DNA of 64,000 nucleotides from Ceratodon purpureus (Eukaryota > Streptophyta > Bryopsida > Pseudoditrichales > Ditrichaceae): positions 6,368,630 through 6,432,629 of the forward strand of contig CM026430.1 in assembly GCA_014871385.1 (NCBI GenBank). Direction: 5' to 3'. Below, in pieces: positions 23,000-36,521 of this stretch. The notes under the pieces are model-generated. The model saw only the letters and a list, made by a program, of their open reading frames with translations, ran no database searches and was not told the DNA's origin. Numbering within the stretch: position 1 is the first letter of the stretch; every line of letters begins with the position of its first letter. The position numbers and the translations under genes are program-made.

Positions 23000-25900
23000 G
23001 CGTTTACAGCTAGTGTTGTTAACCAAGTTCTTTAATCTGCGCAGAATATGTAAGAGTTGATTAATCATAATCAGCAAGGTGAGGGCCATGCAAAAGGAAT
23101 GTAAATTTTAGTTTTAGGGTCGTGTTTTGATACTCTCTCACGAGACAGCATACGAGAAGTCAGTAACTTCATACCGTCTGGACCTACCACAAAGCCAACA
23201 AGGTTTGCGAGCTCCACACGCGGAAAGTGATTCTGAGCTATTAAACTCGACCATCCAGAGTTGTCCATAACAAAGATCGTCATACGAAGCAACATGCTTA
23301 ACTTACACATACAGTGGTCAAGGACATCATAGCATAATGAAAAGCGGCATCGAGTTCATGAGATAGAAGTACTGCAAGCCGCACCACGTTAAAAAGTTTA
23401 GTCCATTTATTTCATCAAGTAAACTGTTAAGTTTTAACTTGAAGAGTGAACAGGCTACCCACCATGACGTTGGTAATATTGAGTGATCTCGCTAACGCAT
23501 GACACTAACGGTATATATCTGTTTTCTAAGAGCCTGCCATCTGCTCAGCCATTGGGTAAAAGAATATCAACTCATCATCCGCTTCAAACTCTCCAGGATT
23601 AAAGAATATGGACTCTGAACACGAATACAGTTAATTAAGTTTCATCACCCTTTGCTGTTAATCAACCTTGTCGACTAAATGGAAATGCATCTCTTCACAC
23701 AACACAATCAATAGAGAAAGGAATGGATGGAGTGACATACTTGAGGTGTGCGCATGAGAGACTTCACCAACAACTCTAGACCCCAAGTTTACATGTCACC
23801 CACGCCCACGACAGAAGCCTCCTGAAAATGCAGGAGTCAGATGCTTAAAATTTGAAACATTTAGAAGACCTTGCAAGCAAGGTTGCCATTGTTAAATCGA
23901 GCAATGCTGAGAAGGTGTGACCAAAATCAACTACACTCGAATGCATGGAATCCTTTTCAGACATTCTGTATACAAATGTAACAATGCTAAAGAAATGTAA
24001 ATAGGAAACACTTGCTTAAGACTCTGCCTGATCTACGACAATGACAAAAAATCGGCCAAAACAACTCACCATTCAAGATCATGCCAGATTGCCACAAAAT
24101 TGAATTTAGTAATCCACACGTTACATCGCGATCCTCCAAGTGGAATATATAAGTGCCTTTCAAATCAAGCATAGAACAACAATCGACGAGATAGCGATAA
24201 GATCTCATATACTAAACTTGTTCAGAAAAAATAACATTGGCATCGGTAATAATCAATTATTAGCGCAGTCATAGTAAAGCAGAAACAAAATATGGAGTTC
24301 AGCAAGCCTGACATATTTACATGTCTGAAGATACCTCACAAGATACCGATTATATGAGGCATGCCAGTTTTTCCAGTACGAGCTTGCAGAAAATCCTCAC
24401 CCAAAAGACGCAAGTTTGTAACCCGAGTACACACGGTTGCTGATAAGAAACGTAAGGTTGTATATCCATAGAAGATAAGGAAATGCTGATTTCCCTGCAA
24501 AATTCTGCTCAGAGCTTTGATAGGTCAGCTTCGTAACACGATCTCAGTGATTAACTTAAATCAAGCCTTGAGCTACTAATGCTAGTTAAGAATGAAGGTT
24601 GAAGCTTCTACAAAACGATATTGCTGACCAAAAGGTATACCTCGTATGTAACAGCTTCTACACTATCTGAAAAAACCAGAGTGCTCGAAGTTGAGAGATA
24701 GAGAAAGAGGGGCACCTTTGTGAGCAAATAGTTACCAAGAGTGATTGCCAGGATGAAGAGAACGCTGTCAATCCACACAACCAAGTAAAAAGAGCTCGTC
24801 AGTAACCAATGACAACATCAGCCAAAACCTCGCCATCCCTCGGCCCTTCAAGCCCAAACTCGACCCAGGGAAGGTCCTAGAATCGAGAAGACAGCCATAA
24901 CTCCCATCAAAGCTGGCAAACCAGAACGAAAGTTTCTCCACTGAGTGTCGGATAGATCCTGATCCATACATCAAAACATTCCATCGGTCAAGGACACGCC
25001 TGAACTATCCAAACAATCATAGTCTCTTCAGAAAAATACCTAAGGTATCTCCTGCAAGAACCTGAGACTAATGGAGGACAAACTTCACAACATGTAATCA
25101 TCACGAAATACCTGCTCACAACTTTCAAAAGAACAAATAAAATCCGGAACAACAAGAGAAAGAATAGACACGACACCGAGCAAACCTACCATCATGCGTC
25201 CACCGATCCAGCCTGGTCTCAGTCCACGCAGCCATCCTGCCTTGGCGCCAGTGGAATACTCTGCATTCACTCACACAACACCAATGAGCACATCTCAATA
25301 GAGCTTCAAAACCTAATGGCAAATCATATCCTAATCTGTTTCTCCGTTACCATGCTTACTAATGTACAGAAAGCAGTACGTAATGAGGCAGTAAATTGTA
25401 GATAAAAGAACCAGTTATTCATATATCACCCGCAGATTATATACTCCTTAGGAATAAGAGTAGCTTGAATTGGAAACCAAGGTTAACTGCTAGAATTACA
25501 AAACCCTAAACCCTGAACCTCATGTCACGCAATAATCTGCTGAATTTTTTTGGATCGATTGACATCACAACCGGTCTACCAATCAATCGAAGACCTATCT
25601 CAATCCACTCCGGGATCGATCACCACGAAACCAAGACACATTAACCTTTCCTAACTCTACAAATGCAGTTTCAATACTTGCAGCTCATTTATAAAAAAGG
25701 AAACGTAACATTCCATGATCTCAAGCAACCAAAAATGGAGCTATGGACACGAACCATTTGAGGTCGCGGAGCTGCGTCAAACCACAAACCCTTCGTACAG
25801 AATCGCGTACGCGATGCACAAGTAGAGCTCCAGCCCCCGCCATGACGTCCCTTGCTTCCAAGCCACCACCATGTCGATCAACATCGAATCACAACAACCA

Positions 25901-27102
25901 GCTCAACCCTCTCATGCACAGACGAGAAATTCCCAAAAGGCTTGAATCCTCCCTCCGAACGCACTGTCTGCAGCAATGTGAAGATCCTCCAAATCAATGA
26001 TTTTGGAAACCGTACTTCATCTCGCATTTCATTATCCAAAAAATAATCTTTTTGATACAAGACGTCCTATTGATGAATTCGTTTTGGAAATTCGTTTTGG
26101 AAATGTTCACCACCTTCTTGTCAAGACTTGTATCAAGGACCTCTTAGTTTTAAAAAGAAGTTGCTTGTAGTACAACATGGTGTTAGTGTTCCTTTTGAAG
26201 GCACGCAATTCATCATTGGATACCCCTGAATAATCCACTACCATTTCGTACCCATAAAGACCTGTAGTTTTCTTTCTATTAAACAATAAACTACATTTAT
26301 TACTCTTTGGCTCCCAGCCTTTTGGATTTCTTATTAGTGTGTCAACTTTCATGTCCGTCACCTTTTAGATCCGGATCCGTCTAGATATCGGCTTCTGCGA
26401 GGTTAGTTTTCGGTTATTTTAGTCTTTTTATCCACGGGGCCGACCCCACTAATCCTTTAATGTGTAGAGTGGCCAGACTCCTCATTGTCCCCTAACTTAA
26501 AGTGGCTAAACACCGCTGCTTATTCTAACAACGAAGATGTTGATTTGTATTAAGGATTTCTACCCTTGTCATGTTGGATGGCTATTCAAAAATGGATACA
26601 AAGTTAGAATCCTAGACTACAACGACATTCCGGTTAAGGCCATTGATGCTTTCTGATATTTTCCTACGCAATCCAAAAGGCTAACCGGAATATAAGTAAT
26701 AGGTTTTCCTTCTATCGTCAAGGTGACACCCGTTTTATGCAAAATTTTGGTTCCACAGAAACATGCCTTCTCGATGGACTACTAGACACACCTATATAAT
26801 ACATTCCTTCCCCTGACGGACGGCTACTTCCGGACCTTGGATACCATCAAGCCTCCCGCTCAATATTCCTCCAACTCTTCTAGGGTGTCTACTGTTTCTA
26901 ATCCGACCGGTTTCCTCCTTTGAGGCCTTCTACATTAAGTACAACTTAAACCACAATGGACCTTGTCCCTCCATTCTACAACTTCACAACCAAAATAATA
27001 AAAGATACACTTTAGTATTATAATGCAAGACTATGGATGGAACAACAAGATAAGCCCATTTTGAAAATCCAAGTCAAACGTCCACAGATGTATCTAATTT
27101 GA
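23000..27102. other. No gene recognised
   Basis: Short frames on the - strand (for example 23071-23310 and 25085-25322) were read for kinase-like and membrane-protein-like motifs, without a consistent exon order. A 15-bp unit GAAATTCGTTTTG is duplicated near 26081-26103. Nothing else is supported. Confidence 0.4.
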
Positions 27103-27640
27103 ATGCTGAAAAGGAAAGTGATGAACATTCATGAAGAGCCAAAAAGAAACAGAAGCCGTGTTCAAGGAACAGAAGGCGCCAAAAAGAATATTGAAGATAT
27201 TGATAAAACGACAACAACATCTGCACCAACCAATCCATCCACTAGCCAGAAAGTTGATGTTATTGTTACTTGTCAACAGTCATTGGAGAGGAAAAACAAC
27301 CTAAAGTTGATAAAAAAACTAAGTATTTGGCAAATGCATTGTGAAGGCTTGCTACGATATATTGTAAAAGTGAGCAGTCACAGATGGAACAAATGCAAAA
27401 ATTTGAAACTTTCAGGATACAAATTGCTATTGAAACTACCAAGGCCACTCTAAATTTGCAAAAAAAGGTTGCCAAAATGGATGTTGATGCACAAGATAGG
27501 GCAGTACAAGCTAAAATTGAAGTGATGAAAGGATGCAACGACAAAGGATAGAACTTGAAATGATGATGGAAACAAGACGTGAAGAATTTCTAAATCAATT
27601 GATGCAACAAAAAAATAATTTGAGGCGCAAGTAATGAGGA
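27103..27640 (+). pseudogene. Coiled-coil protein remnant, possibly the accessory protein of a plant DNA transposon
   Basis: A start-proximal basic frame (KRNRSR, GAKKNIEDI) breaks after about 116 codons. In neighbouring frames it continues as Gln/Glu/Met-rich helix (QMEQMQKFETFRIQIAIE, then IELEMMMETRREEF), ending near 27634. This resembles the C-terminal coiled coils of NAM-associated or Myb-like proteins carried by Harbinger-type elements. At least two frameshifts and one stop are needed, so it is not functional. Family assignment is tentative. Confidence 0.35.
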
Positions 27641-28899
27641 TATGAAAACAAAATAAAATTATAGTATGTAATTTTGTGGAGATAAAAATTTGATATTTTG
27701 AAAAAGCTATAGGTTGTTTTGTATTGCGATTGTTATGGATGTAATTGAACATTGTTTGTACATGATTTTTTTATTTTTTTTGAATAAAGTGACTTTGAAT
27801 TAAAAAAATTGTCCTATAAATAATTAATATAAGAGATGTAAATAATTTTTTGTAATGAAATTAATTTATGATGTCATTAATTAAAGCAATAATCATTACC
27901 AGAATCATAGTGATGAAAGATCACAAGCAGTAGAACAAAGGGCCATTATCATAGCAATTGGTAGCTATGAGTAGACGCATGAAGTTTGAATATCATGCTA
28001 TTTGTCTTATTATTATGCCAAGTTAGTACAATGTTGTTTTTTCTTGTAAACCCATGTCACTAGATCTTAACAAGGTCTTAAGCTGGTGCTTTTGGGCCAC
28101 TAGAGCACTTGAGCCTATGATGTGGCCCTAGTATCAAACTGATCGATAACAACACAAATGCATTTATGACAACATCTATAGATGTTTCAAATCCAAAAAG
28201 AGAGAGGAGAGCATTTTTTTGTCTTGTAATTTTGTAAAGTAAGCTTCAGCTAAGGTAGAGTCTGCTCTTGCCATTGTATGTCTGTTGACTAAGATTGAAC
28301 ACATGATTAGAACTTGCTTAGTTTAATTGAGCCAAGTGGTGCTTTTGGCTTGGGGGGCCTCTTTCCAAATTTAGTAACTAAATTTTTATTGTCTTGGCTT
28401 GTCACGAAGAAAGGGTTGTGAATGTTGATTTTGTCAAGAAAATTGTTGTCTTAGATTTGAAAAGGAAGTGGTGGGGGGTGAATTTTATTTTGATTGTTGA
28501 GTGCACCGAGGCTCCTCGAAATCTTGCTTTCACAATCCTGAGTTTTCATCATTTCTTCTGAGTTAGAAATTGTGGTTTCGGATTCGGGAGGAAGTAAAGA
28601 ATGATTTTGATTTTGATTTGTGAGTGCACTTCAAGGTTTCTCTAAACTTTGCTTACGCTTTGCTTACGCTGCTTTTACGTTAGCATTTTATTTTGCAATG
28701 GAGACGGACATGGTCTCGGATTTAAGATGCAAATAGGGAAATTTTAATTAATTTTGTTTCTTCTTAGAATTTTGAGTGTAAAGTATGTCTAATTTGTAAT
28801 ATGACATCTTAAGAGTGTAATATATCATCATGTGGGTGTAGACGTGTAGACTATACATCATTTTGATAATTTTTAGATTAAGCCTGGAATGACCTCTGA
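27641..28899. other. No gene recognised; AT-rich flank of copy 3
   Basis: No open frame of note. The segment may include a decayed intron 8 of copy 3, but no palindrome of the copy L type is visible. Confidence 0.4.
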
Positions 28900-31060
28900 G
28901 AAACTTTAACTTATTGTAAGAACAAAGGTATCTTCAATTCACAAAGAGAGATGGTTGAGGTGGTGGAATTTGAGTAAGAACAATTGTCAAGAGTATAGCT
29001 CTCCTGCGTTACTTGCTTTAAAATTAGTTCTTTGTGTTTGGATAAACCAAGCTGCCTTCTAGACTAGTTGTCAATTTTTCGACCTCAATTTTCTGTAGTT
29101 GTTTAATTCTTCTTTTGAAAAAACATTAGAATACTATGGATACCATGCTACTTGTTTTGCTACATAATTATTAAATTTTGTAGTAAGAAGATGAGACAGT
29201 GATTCGATTTAAGACAACTATAGAAGATGATCGATGTCATTATACTAAAGATTGACAACTTGCCCATTTCCGTAGATGATATTGAATCTTGAATTGAATT
29301 TCACTATATCACCTTGTAAGGAAAGACCTTCAAATATTTTTCTAAAAAATGACATTTATACAAAGTAGGCGCCGTTCCTTACCCGTGTATAAAGTGTTAT
29401 GAAGAAGGCAATTTTGAGGATTATTTGGAGGGAGTTAGTAGTTAAGGGGGCCATTGATAGAAAGATTCTCACATTCTCGTACAGTTTAACAAGTCGGTGG
29501 ATGTTTCTAGTAATGAGTGAACTTTATAGATTTTTTAAAAGGGACATCTTGGCAAACCTACCCTACTTCAAGGTTTATAATACCTTGAGCTGAAGAAGAA
29601 TGAAAGATGCCCTAGAGATGCGAGAGGTAGTTGTGACAATATGGTCTAACAATAAGTGGCGGAGAACTTTGAACATATTGAGAAAGATGTAGTGCATTTG
29701 AAGTTGGTGTTTATGATTCTTTATTGCTAAGCAGAGAAAAAAAATTAGCTGACAAGAAGGCAAATGCTGAGGCATGTTTGAAGGAGAAAGAAGATAAGAA
29801 GAACAATAAGAGAGGATGAAATAAAGTTGAAGGAGGTTGCAGCATGGAATTAGGAGTCTGCCAAGTTGGTGTTAAAGGAAGAACTAGAGAAACTACTTGT
29901 CTATGTAGGTCTTTCTTTTTAAGGTATTAGAATGCCCTCCACTCCTATTCCTTTGCTCTCTTAGGCGCCCTTGTCTGTGCACTCCTTCCTTCACTAGAAA
30001 ATGTATATCATATCTTGCCGATGTTGAATGATGTTGAGAGTTGGGTAAAGATCATCAATGATAGTCTTTTAGAAATTTTAGACTTGTTTCATGATGTATT
30101 TACGAGGATGAGCTAGAGATTTTGAGGCATACCAAAGAATGGATAAAGGACCATTGACGTAACAAGACTCAAAGCTAAAGGGATTGTTCGCTATCCAGAC
30201 TCAATGTAATTGACTACATTACCTTTGATGTTTCAGGGAATTTACGAGTACTTAGCCTTTGTCCGACAAGTGAAATTCCATCTTGGTAAAATCACCTTAA
30301 TATTAAATTAGATCATGTAGATGGGAAGATGGAGTCTACATGTATCAAGAAGCATTTTGAGTATTCTATGCAGTTTCTTCACAATGATGGAGTCCTCAAT
30401 GCTCATTGCATTTTACGTGGTCCATGAATCCAAGTTCATTTAGAATGAGCTTCACATTGGCCAAACTTTTAGGAGGAACACAAGTTTGTTTGCAATGAAT
30501 GGCCTTCTTTTAAGTGTTTGAGATCGTCATTTCTATATACACAAATGTTTCATGATGAAATGCTTTGTTAGAAAGGTGAACTCTATTCAAGAGGTTCCAA
30601 TGGGAATTTTTGTGTTCTATGACCGCTTTGGCTTTATTACACATGGCATCAAGTTGTCTTCAAATAGACATCTCACAAACCTCATAAGTGTTGATTTTTT
30701 AATTTTAGTCAAAGAAGTGTAAGACATTCAGAATTATATATGAAAAGTTTTCTAATTTCTCATAACTCTAATTGATCTCTGCACTATTGAGCTTGGGGGG
30801 TTTACTCCGTCTTATATTTTACATACACGTGCGATTGGGATCTATTTATAAAGTCTCCTATTTTACATATGAAAAACCTAAAAATATTATATGTTATGGT
30901 GTTTTACACATAAACATGTTTCACTATTTTAAAATCCCCTATTTTACATGTACATTTTTTACAAAATTTATCTACAATGAATATATTGGACCATATTTTT
31001 TATCGCACGTCGTTTCTTAGATTTTTGCTAGTAAGCCCCTCGAGCTATTGCCTTAATAGG

Positions 31061-31340
31061 CAGGGTTGTCATAATGGACGGACATGGGCCAAATCTGGCG
31101 GACCGGACGGCACTTCGGACGGACGGACGGATCGGTCTGTCCTATTAATCGGACATAGCGATCTCTTAGAAAAAAAATTAATAGGTATATATCTTCAATA
31201 TGTGCAAGATAATCTTCAATATATGCAAGATTGGGACGGTCAACCCTAAGTCTTGGTCAAACGGACCTCTCCTGACCCCTAACGGACAAATGAGCGGACC
31301 GGACGGTCTTTTGGATAGGGAGGTCCTATCAACAACCATG
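31061..31340. mobile_element. Non-autonomous hAT-type MITE with 8-bp target duplication
   Basis: The 280-bp element is bounded by the direct repeat TTAATAGG (31053-31060 and 31341-31348). Its ends are imperfectly inverted: CAGGGTTGTCATAATGGAC on the left and, read inward from the right, CATGGTTGTTGATAGGACC. An 8-bp duplication with CAGGG-type ends is characteristic of hAT elements. The interior is rich in CGGACGG repeats and codes for nothing. Confidence 0.85.
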
Positions 31341-31670
31341 TTAATAGGTAGCTTTTTTTTTCTTAACATTGTTGATTGATATCTTTGGTATTAATTCAAT
31401 TCAAGTCTTAATTGTTTTTGTTTCCTTCTCATGCTTCTATGCCGACATTGAAGAGCCTTCAATGTCATATTATTGCATTTGAATATGACAATGTCTTGTA
31501 CAAGGAGGTGTTGATTACTCTTCTTCTACAATTTGAAGAAGTCCACTGAGCCAAAGTTACAATGTCTTAACTAGAGAAGAAACGCCATTTGGAGAATATA
31601 AGTGAGATAGAGAAGAAGACCACTACCAAGCATTCTCGTAAATAGGTTTATACTATCTATTTTCAAGTTT

Positions 31671-32406
31671 GGGGGAGAGCACAATAAAGTGTACCACAAA
31701 GTGCAACATGTGATCACTAGGAAGTGAATTTGAAGTGTGCTGTTTTTTATTGCTCAAAGCTGATTTTGAGCATTTTGGTGTAGTTTTTGAGCGTTTTAGT
31801 CACTTTTTAAGGTGTCACAAGGTATCTTACAGGCATCTCCATAAAAAAAACATCTTCAATTGAAACTTAATTTGACCGCTAGTTCTAAATCATGAAAATG
31901 AACTTTTCCAAAGTCTTAATTTCTTCATTTAGGGCCCTCTATTATCTTTAGAGGATGTTTTTTCCAATTTAAAAAACAATGTTCGGTGTTAAAAACCTCA
32001 TAAAAAGTTTCGTCGAAAACAACTCCCCAAAAACGTCCCAACGAAACTTTTCAGCTGTACAAACTTCCAAAGGAATTGCTTAGGCCCATTTTTGAAACCA
32101 CAATTCACAATCGGAGGGTACAATGCAGTCAAAAGTGATTTCTAACATTTGTGTACTCTTTTTTGTCCACTTCTTCAAATGACAGCATTCACTTTGGATC
32201 ACTTGCCGTGACTTGTAAGGCTTCGTAAAAGGCACACATCGGTTCCAAAATTTCGTAGACTCAAGATGACCGAGTCTATTTTCTATACCCAAAGTCGCTT
32301 CCAACATATCATTAAATTATATGTCACTTTTCTTAGTGTTTACAACAATGGCTGAAATTGGCAATGAGCTAAGCACTTTTGTGGTACACTTTATTGTGCT
32401 TCCCCC
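31671..32406. mobile_element. Inverted-repeat element with GGGGG-type ends, in intron 11 of copy 3
   Basis: The ends are inverted over about 30 bp: GGGGGAGAGCACAATAAAGT at the left, and its near reverse complement ending CTTCCCCC at the right, followed by continued pairing of GTACCACAAA. The 736-bp body separates the last two exons of copy 3. GTTT flanks both ends, offset by one base. Inside, AAAAGTTTCGT (32003-32013) and ACGAAACTTTT (32041-32051) form a hairpin. No coding capacity; superfamily unassigned. Confidence 0.7.
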
Positions 32407-32776
32407 CGTTTCTAGAATTTATTCTTTTTTACCACCATTTCCAAATCTCTTATATGTGTTTATCGTGTAGACGGGTCTTAGAATCGTTTAAATCCTCTAA
32501 GTTGAAGTATGATAAAAGCACTCTCTCACGCATTTTCAATAAAATTAGAAACCCTATTAGTTCTCCGATTAGCTTCCTTTCTATGATGAGATTCATGCAC
32601 AAGCGTATTGAGGTACTTCATCACCAACCTCTTTTCTACAAAGATCTAGTATTTTCTATGATGTCAAGCAATACTTTCATATTTTTGCAAAAGTTGATGG
32701 CGTGGTCTTGTCTGCTAACAATGACATTGAGCATGAGTAGATTGAGGCAACTAGTGATGATTATATGCCTTGTTGA

Positions 32777-35700
32777 TCAATCTACCACTACATGTTTTTA
32801 AATCTGCATTCCTTTTCTATGTATTATAAATGATGTTTGTTTGTAAATTGCAATTTTGATTGGTGCCATGAATGATGTTTTTAAGGATTGGCTTTCATAA
32901 CGTCTCAATTATACACACATTTTCTTTTGGTTTTATATTTATTTTTATGCTGTTAATTATAATGGTTGATTTTAAATGCCAATTGTAGACCAACCAAGCA
33001 AGCTTGAGTGCTCAAGGACGGAAGCTTGTTGATAATTTAAGGCACAACAAAACATTTTCATAGTCTTCTACTCAAGGATAGAACGCGTTAAGAAGATGGC
33101 TTCTCGCCATTGAACTATTGCGGCACTTCTTAGGTTTGTCACCTCAATTCATGGAATTGCATTAAGAATTTGGGTAGGTGGTGCCCAAAGGACTTTACAT
33201 CTCAATGTTAAATACAACTAAGCATTTAGTTTTGTAAAATTTTTGAGAATGTAGGGATGATTGTGAAAATTTCATATTTCTTGATTTTATGAATTCTATT
33301 GTGAAAACAAGTAATGTCAATTACATTTGAAATTTGTGAAATTCTATATGAATAGAATTCTAAAATAATCCACAATTATAGGCATTCTTTTTATGCATTT
33401 TATTAAAATAATTTCTGGAAAAAATGAAATTCTTTACTTACAACTTATGGCTCCTTGCTCACCGCATACACGATACCCTTCATGTATCCTTTAATATAGT
33501 GAGATGCTTCCATAAAAGAAATTTAATCTTAATTTCACATATTGCATAACTTCAAGTAAGATTCTGATTAATATTTGAATTATTAAGTCCACTGTCCAGT
33601 TGAGTCTTAACACCCAATTGGGATCTTAGGCTAGTCTTTATGATATTAATTGTGAATGTGAACATTGGAAATTGCAAGAGTTTTTAAAAAATATAATTTA
33701 TTTTCTCCACTACGGTTCTAGAAAGTCATGCATGATGCTCCTCAAGTTCATTTTTCCTTGACTAGAGGCATAAATTTATTCCTAGGAGTATAATTAAAAA
33801 AACACATTTTCACATAAGGTCCTTGGAAATATATCCTAAACCTACAATTATTTTTTAAAATCACATTCAAAATTGACATCATAAGAATCTATTCAAAGTC
33901 CTAATTGTTTATCAGAACAAATCAAGAAATTTTAGGGGTTAATGATTTTAGTTTTGGGGGGCGCGTATAGCATAACAAGATACAATGTGTTCTATGAAAC
34001 TATGAAATACACTTATTTTTTAGATGTAATACAAAACTATTAGTAAAACTTCATTTGAAGTGATTTTTTCATCTTTTAATCTACAAGTTTCATTTTTATT
34101 CCTCCAATATTTAATTTGGTTAAAAATTTGAATTTTTATGAGTACAAATAGTGGAGGGTATTTTATACTTCACTTTGTTATAAAACATCACATATTAAGG
34201 AGATCAAATCAAAAGGATGATGAAAAAACAATGGATGAATTAAATAATTTCCAATATTAAAAACATTATAATTTTTCAAGTTTTAAACTTATAATCATTT
34301 ACTTACAAAAAGTACATGTATATCTTTTTAAAAATTTGAATAACTCCACAATATCGCCTTTAACATATTAGACTCTAGATAAAAAAATTATCATAAAAAA
34401 AAACAATTTAGATAAATTATATAAACCCATCATTTGCCATCCATTCAAAACCAAAGAGATATTTATAAATCATCTTATCCTAGATGAATGACCAAGCCCC
34501 AACCCAAAGTGCTTTACATTCAAACACATGCTCCAATCAAGTGGTTGGAACATTATGACCTTGAAGTATGTGCTCCAATCGAAAACACGAGGCAAAGAAA
34601 AAGTTAAGATCACATGCAAAATATTGGATGAGAAAGTGTGTGACTAAAAGATCTCACTGTCAGGATACAGAAAAAAGATACAAACCAAACTATCTGCAGA
34701 TACAGAAAAGATTAACGTTTTTGACAACCTTTGTGTGAGCTTTAAAGCGAAGGGAATGGAAAAGCCTACACCTGCTTCCGGGACACTTGTCCAGTGCGGA
34801 GTGAAAATAATGCGGAACAGCTCGGATCTGGCGTCCGCAGCTTCATGCATATAGTTCGGTAGACACTCCTGGGATGGAATCAGGTAAGTTTGCATGGAGT
34901 GCATGCGGCAGAAATGGGTTGCTTCGAATTTTGCTTCAGTCCGAAGTTGTTAGAGGAGTGGAAAGTGGACCTTCAGTTTGGTCAATCAAGCTGAGAAAAT
35001 ATTCCCATGCCCCCTCGCAAAGCAAGGAAATGGCGACCACGTGTGAGGCACTGGAGGCAACAGATGAGTTTGTGAAGAGTTCAACAATGCAATTTCAATC
35101 GGCTGCTGCCAGGTGCCTCCTGCAACCGGTGGGGCCCAAAAAATATCTTGCGGAATTGGAGTTCTGGGGACCATAACGGCTGACGTTTACTTCAAGTATC
35201 TTGCTTAAAATTGTAATTTTTATGGCCTTCCAAAAATATCAGATGGCGGGATCATTATTGTGTGCAGCCTTTGTCTGTAAGTTCAGCTCATGAGAGTGTC
35301 TTCGGACTGTTCAGGTGGGAGTCTTGGGAGTTCTGGAATGCAACTTGCGGGGAAGGTGATTGGATACAGACGTGAACAAAAGGTAACAGCGAATGCAGTT
35401 GATTGGTTGGGGTAATGGATTTGCAATATGAGGCGTTGAAGCTGGGCTGCACTAATTTACATGTTCGAACGAACTCAGACGTCTGGCATTGAAGACTATT
35501 TGTATGTGGGAGTGTACATTGTAAGTTATGGCTGAGGTACGTTAGCTGCCATGAAGTTGGCATTGTACGACGTTAGACTTGAACCGTGTTCATGATCAAC
35601 TGGTTCTATTCACAAAGATGGTGCAGGTTCATGCAAAAGCAGTTTGAGCATTGTGTTTGTTGATTGACGCGCGTACCGCACAGGAATGACGCGCGTACCA

Positions 35701-36413
35701 CACAGGAATGGTATGACATCTAGATGTCTGGAGGACCAGGGTCTCATATTTTATTCTCTGTTTGGTTTCCGGGTGGCAGTTTTTAAACTGTCCTTCTAGA
35801 ATCAGGTGAGTGAAGCTTTTTAAGGGGGTGATTGTACAGATGTCAAAACTGTGTCAAAGCTGAGGCTCGCAGGGAATAATGAGACGTCTTGGAGGGAAAC
35901 AACACAGAATATTATTATCACATACGGTGAGACCCTAGTGGGAATTCGTTGTTCACAGGCTAAAACAACGATAATAACCTCGGTTAGCATGTGTACATCA
36001 GCGGTGACTTTTGGTATGATCGAGTTACGAGTACATATGGCCAGCCTGAGGGCTCCTAACAGTACAATGGGCATCTTCGTGACATTGCCTGGCGAATTGA
36101 ATGAAGTTAGTGACTTAACACTTTAGTGACCAACTGATTCATGAATGTAGAGAACCATGTCGAGATGATTGTTGAAAGAAGTTTACTGATCATACACAAA
36201 ATGCTTCAGCACAATAAGATAGATCAGATAATGAATCTGAAGAAGATTTTGTAATAGTGGTAGCCAGGCCATTTTATTGAACGAGTGAAGTCTGTACACA
36301 TGGGCGCAAGCCCATGGAAAAAAGATTGATGAAGAGTAGTCACAAGCTACCTTCGATTTGTAAGACTCGAAGATATACCAATCACTAACTAAATTAAGTT
36401 CTACATGAGGAAT
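32777..36413. other. No gene recognised
   Basis: 32777-34640 is AT-rich with no frame of note. From about 34640 composition becomes balanced; frames of 84-100 codons at 34874-35176 and 35820-36126 show no motif. At 35666-35711 a 22-23 bp unit (GACGCGCGTACC, then CACAGGAATG) is directly repeated. At 36300-36317 a hairpin CATGGGC-GCAA-GCCCATG is present. Confidence 0.4.
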
Positions 36414-36521
36414 CGAGGTGGAATACTAACCCAGAGGCAACTTACTTTGGGATTCAAAGTAAGGAAAAAAACGTGCTCATGCATGATGATGTGCATGAGC
36501 AAGTAAAAAAGAATCCACCTC
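36414..36521. repeat. Compound foldback: two hairpins inside a closing stem
   Basis: The closing arms are GAGGTGGA (36415-36422) and TCCACCTC (36514-36521). Inside lie CTTACTTTG-5 nt-CAAAGTAAG (36441-36463) and TGCTCATGCA-8 nt-TGCATGAGCA (36474-36501), all perfect. The result is a three-way-junction shape. It could be a small RNA gene, a MITE remnant or a regulatory structure. Confidence 0.7.

Larger units (their letters stand above)
28900..32776 (+). pseudogene. Copy 3: decayed ParB-methyltransferase-like gene, 3' half
   Basis: The segments align in order with copy L exons: RWLRWWNLSKN and VWINQAAF at about 28950-29060 (exon 8168-8386), AILRIIWRELVVKGAIDR at 29405-29462, FEYSMQFLHNDG near 30355-30395, and a LIDLCTIE stretch near 30768-30790. 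TLKSLQCHIIAFEYDN follows near 31445-31490, and the last exon near 32478-32776 retains FAKVDGVVLSANND. Many frameshifts and stops occur. At the motif IV position it reads FDVSGN, not DPPY. Two transposons (31061-31340 and 31671-32406) have inserted. The 5' exons are not recognisable. Confidence 0.8.

Noticed and set aside
23071-23850. Possible receptor-kinase remnants on the - strand (NLVGF-like and VGVGD-like words)
   Set aside because: The words occur in the wrong order for a kinase and no catalytic loop is present.
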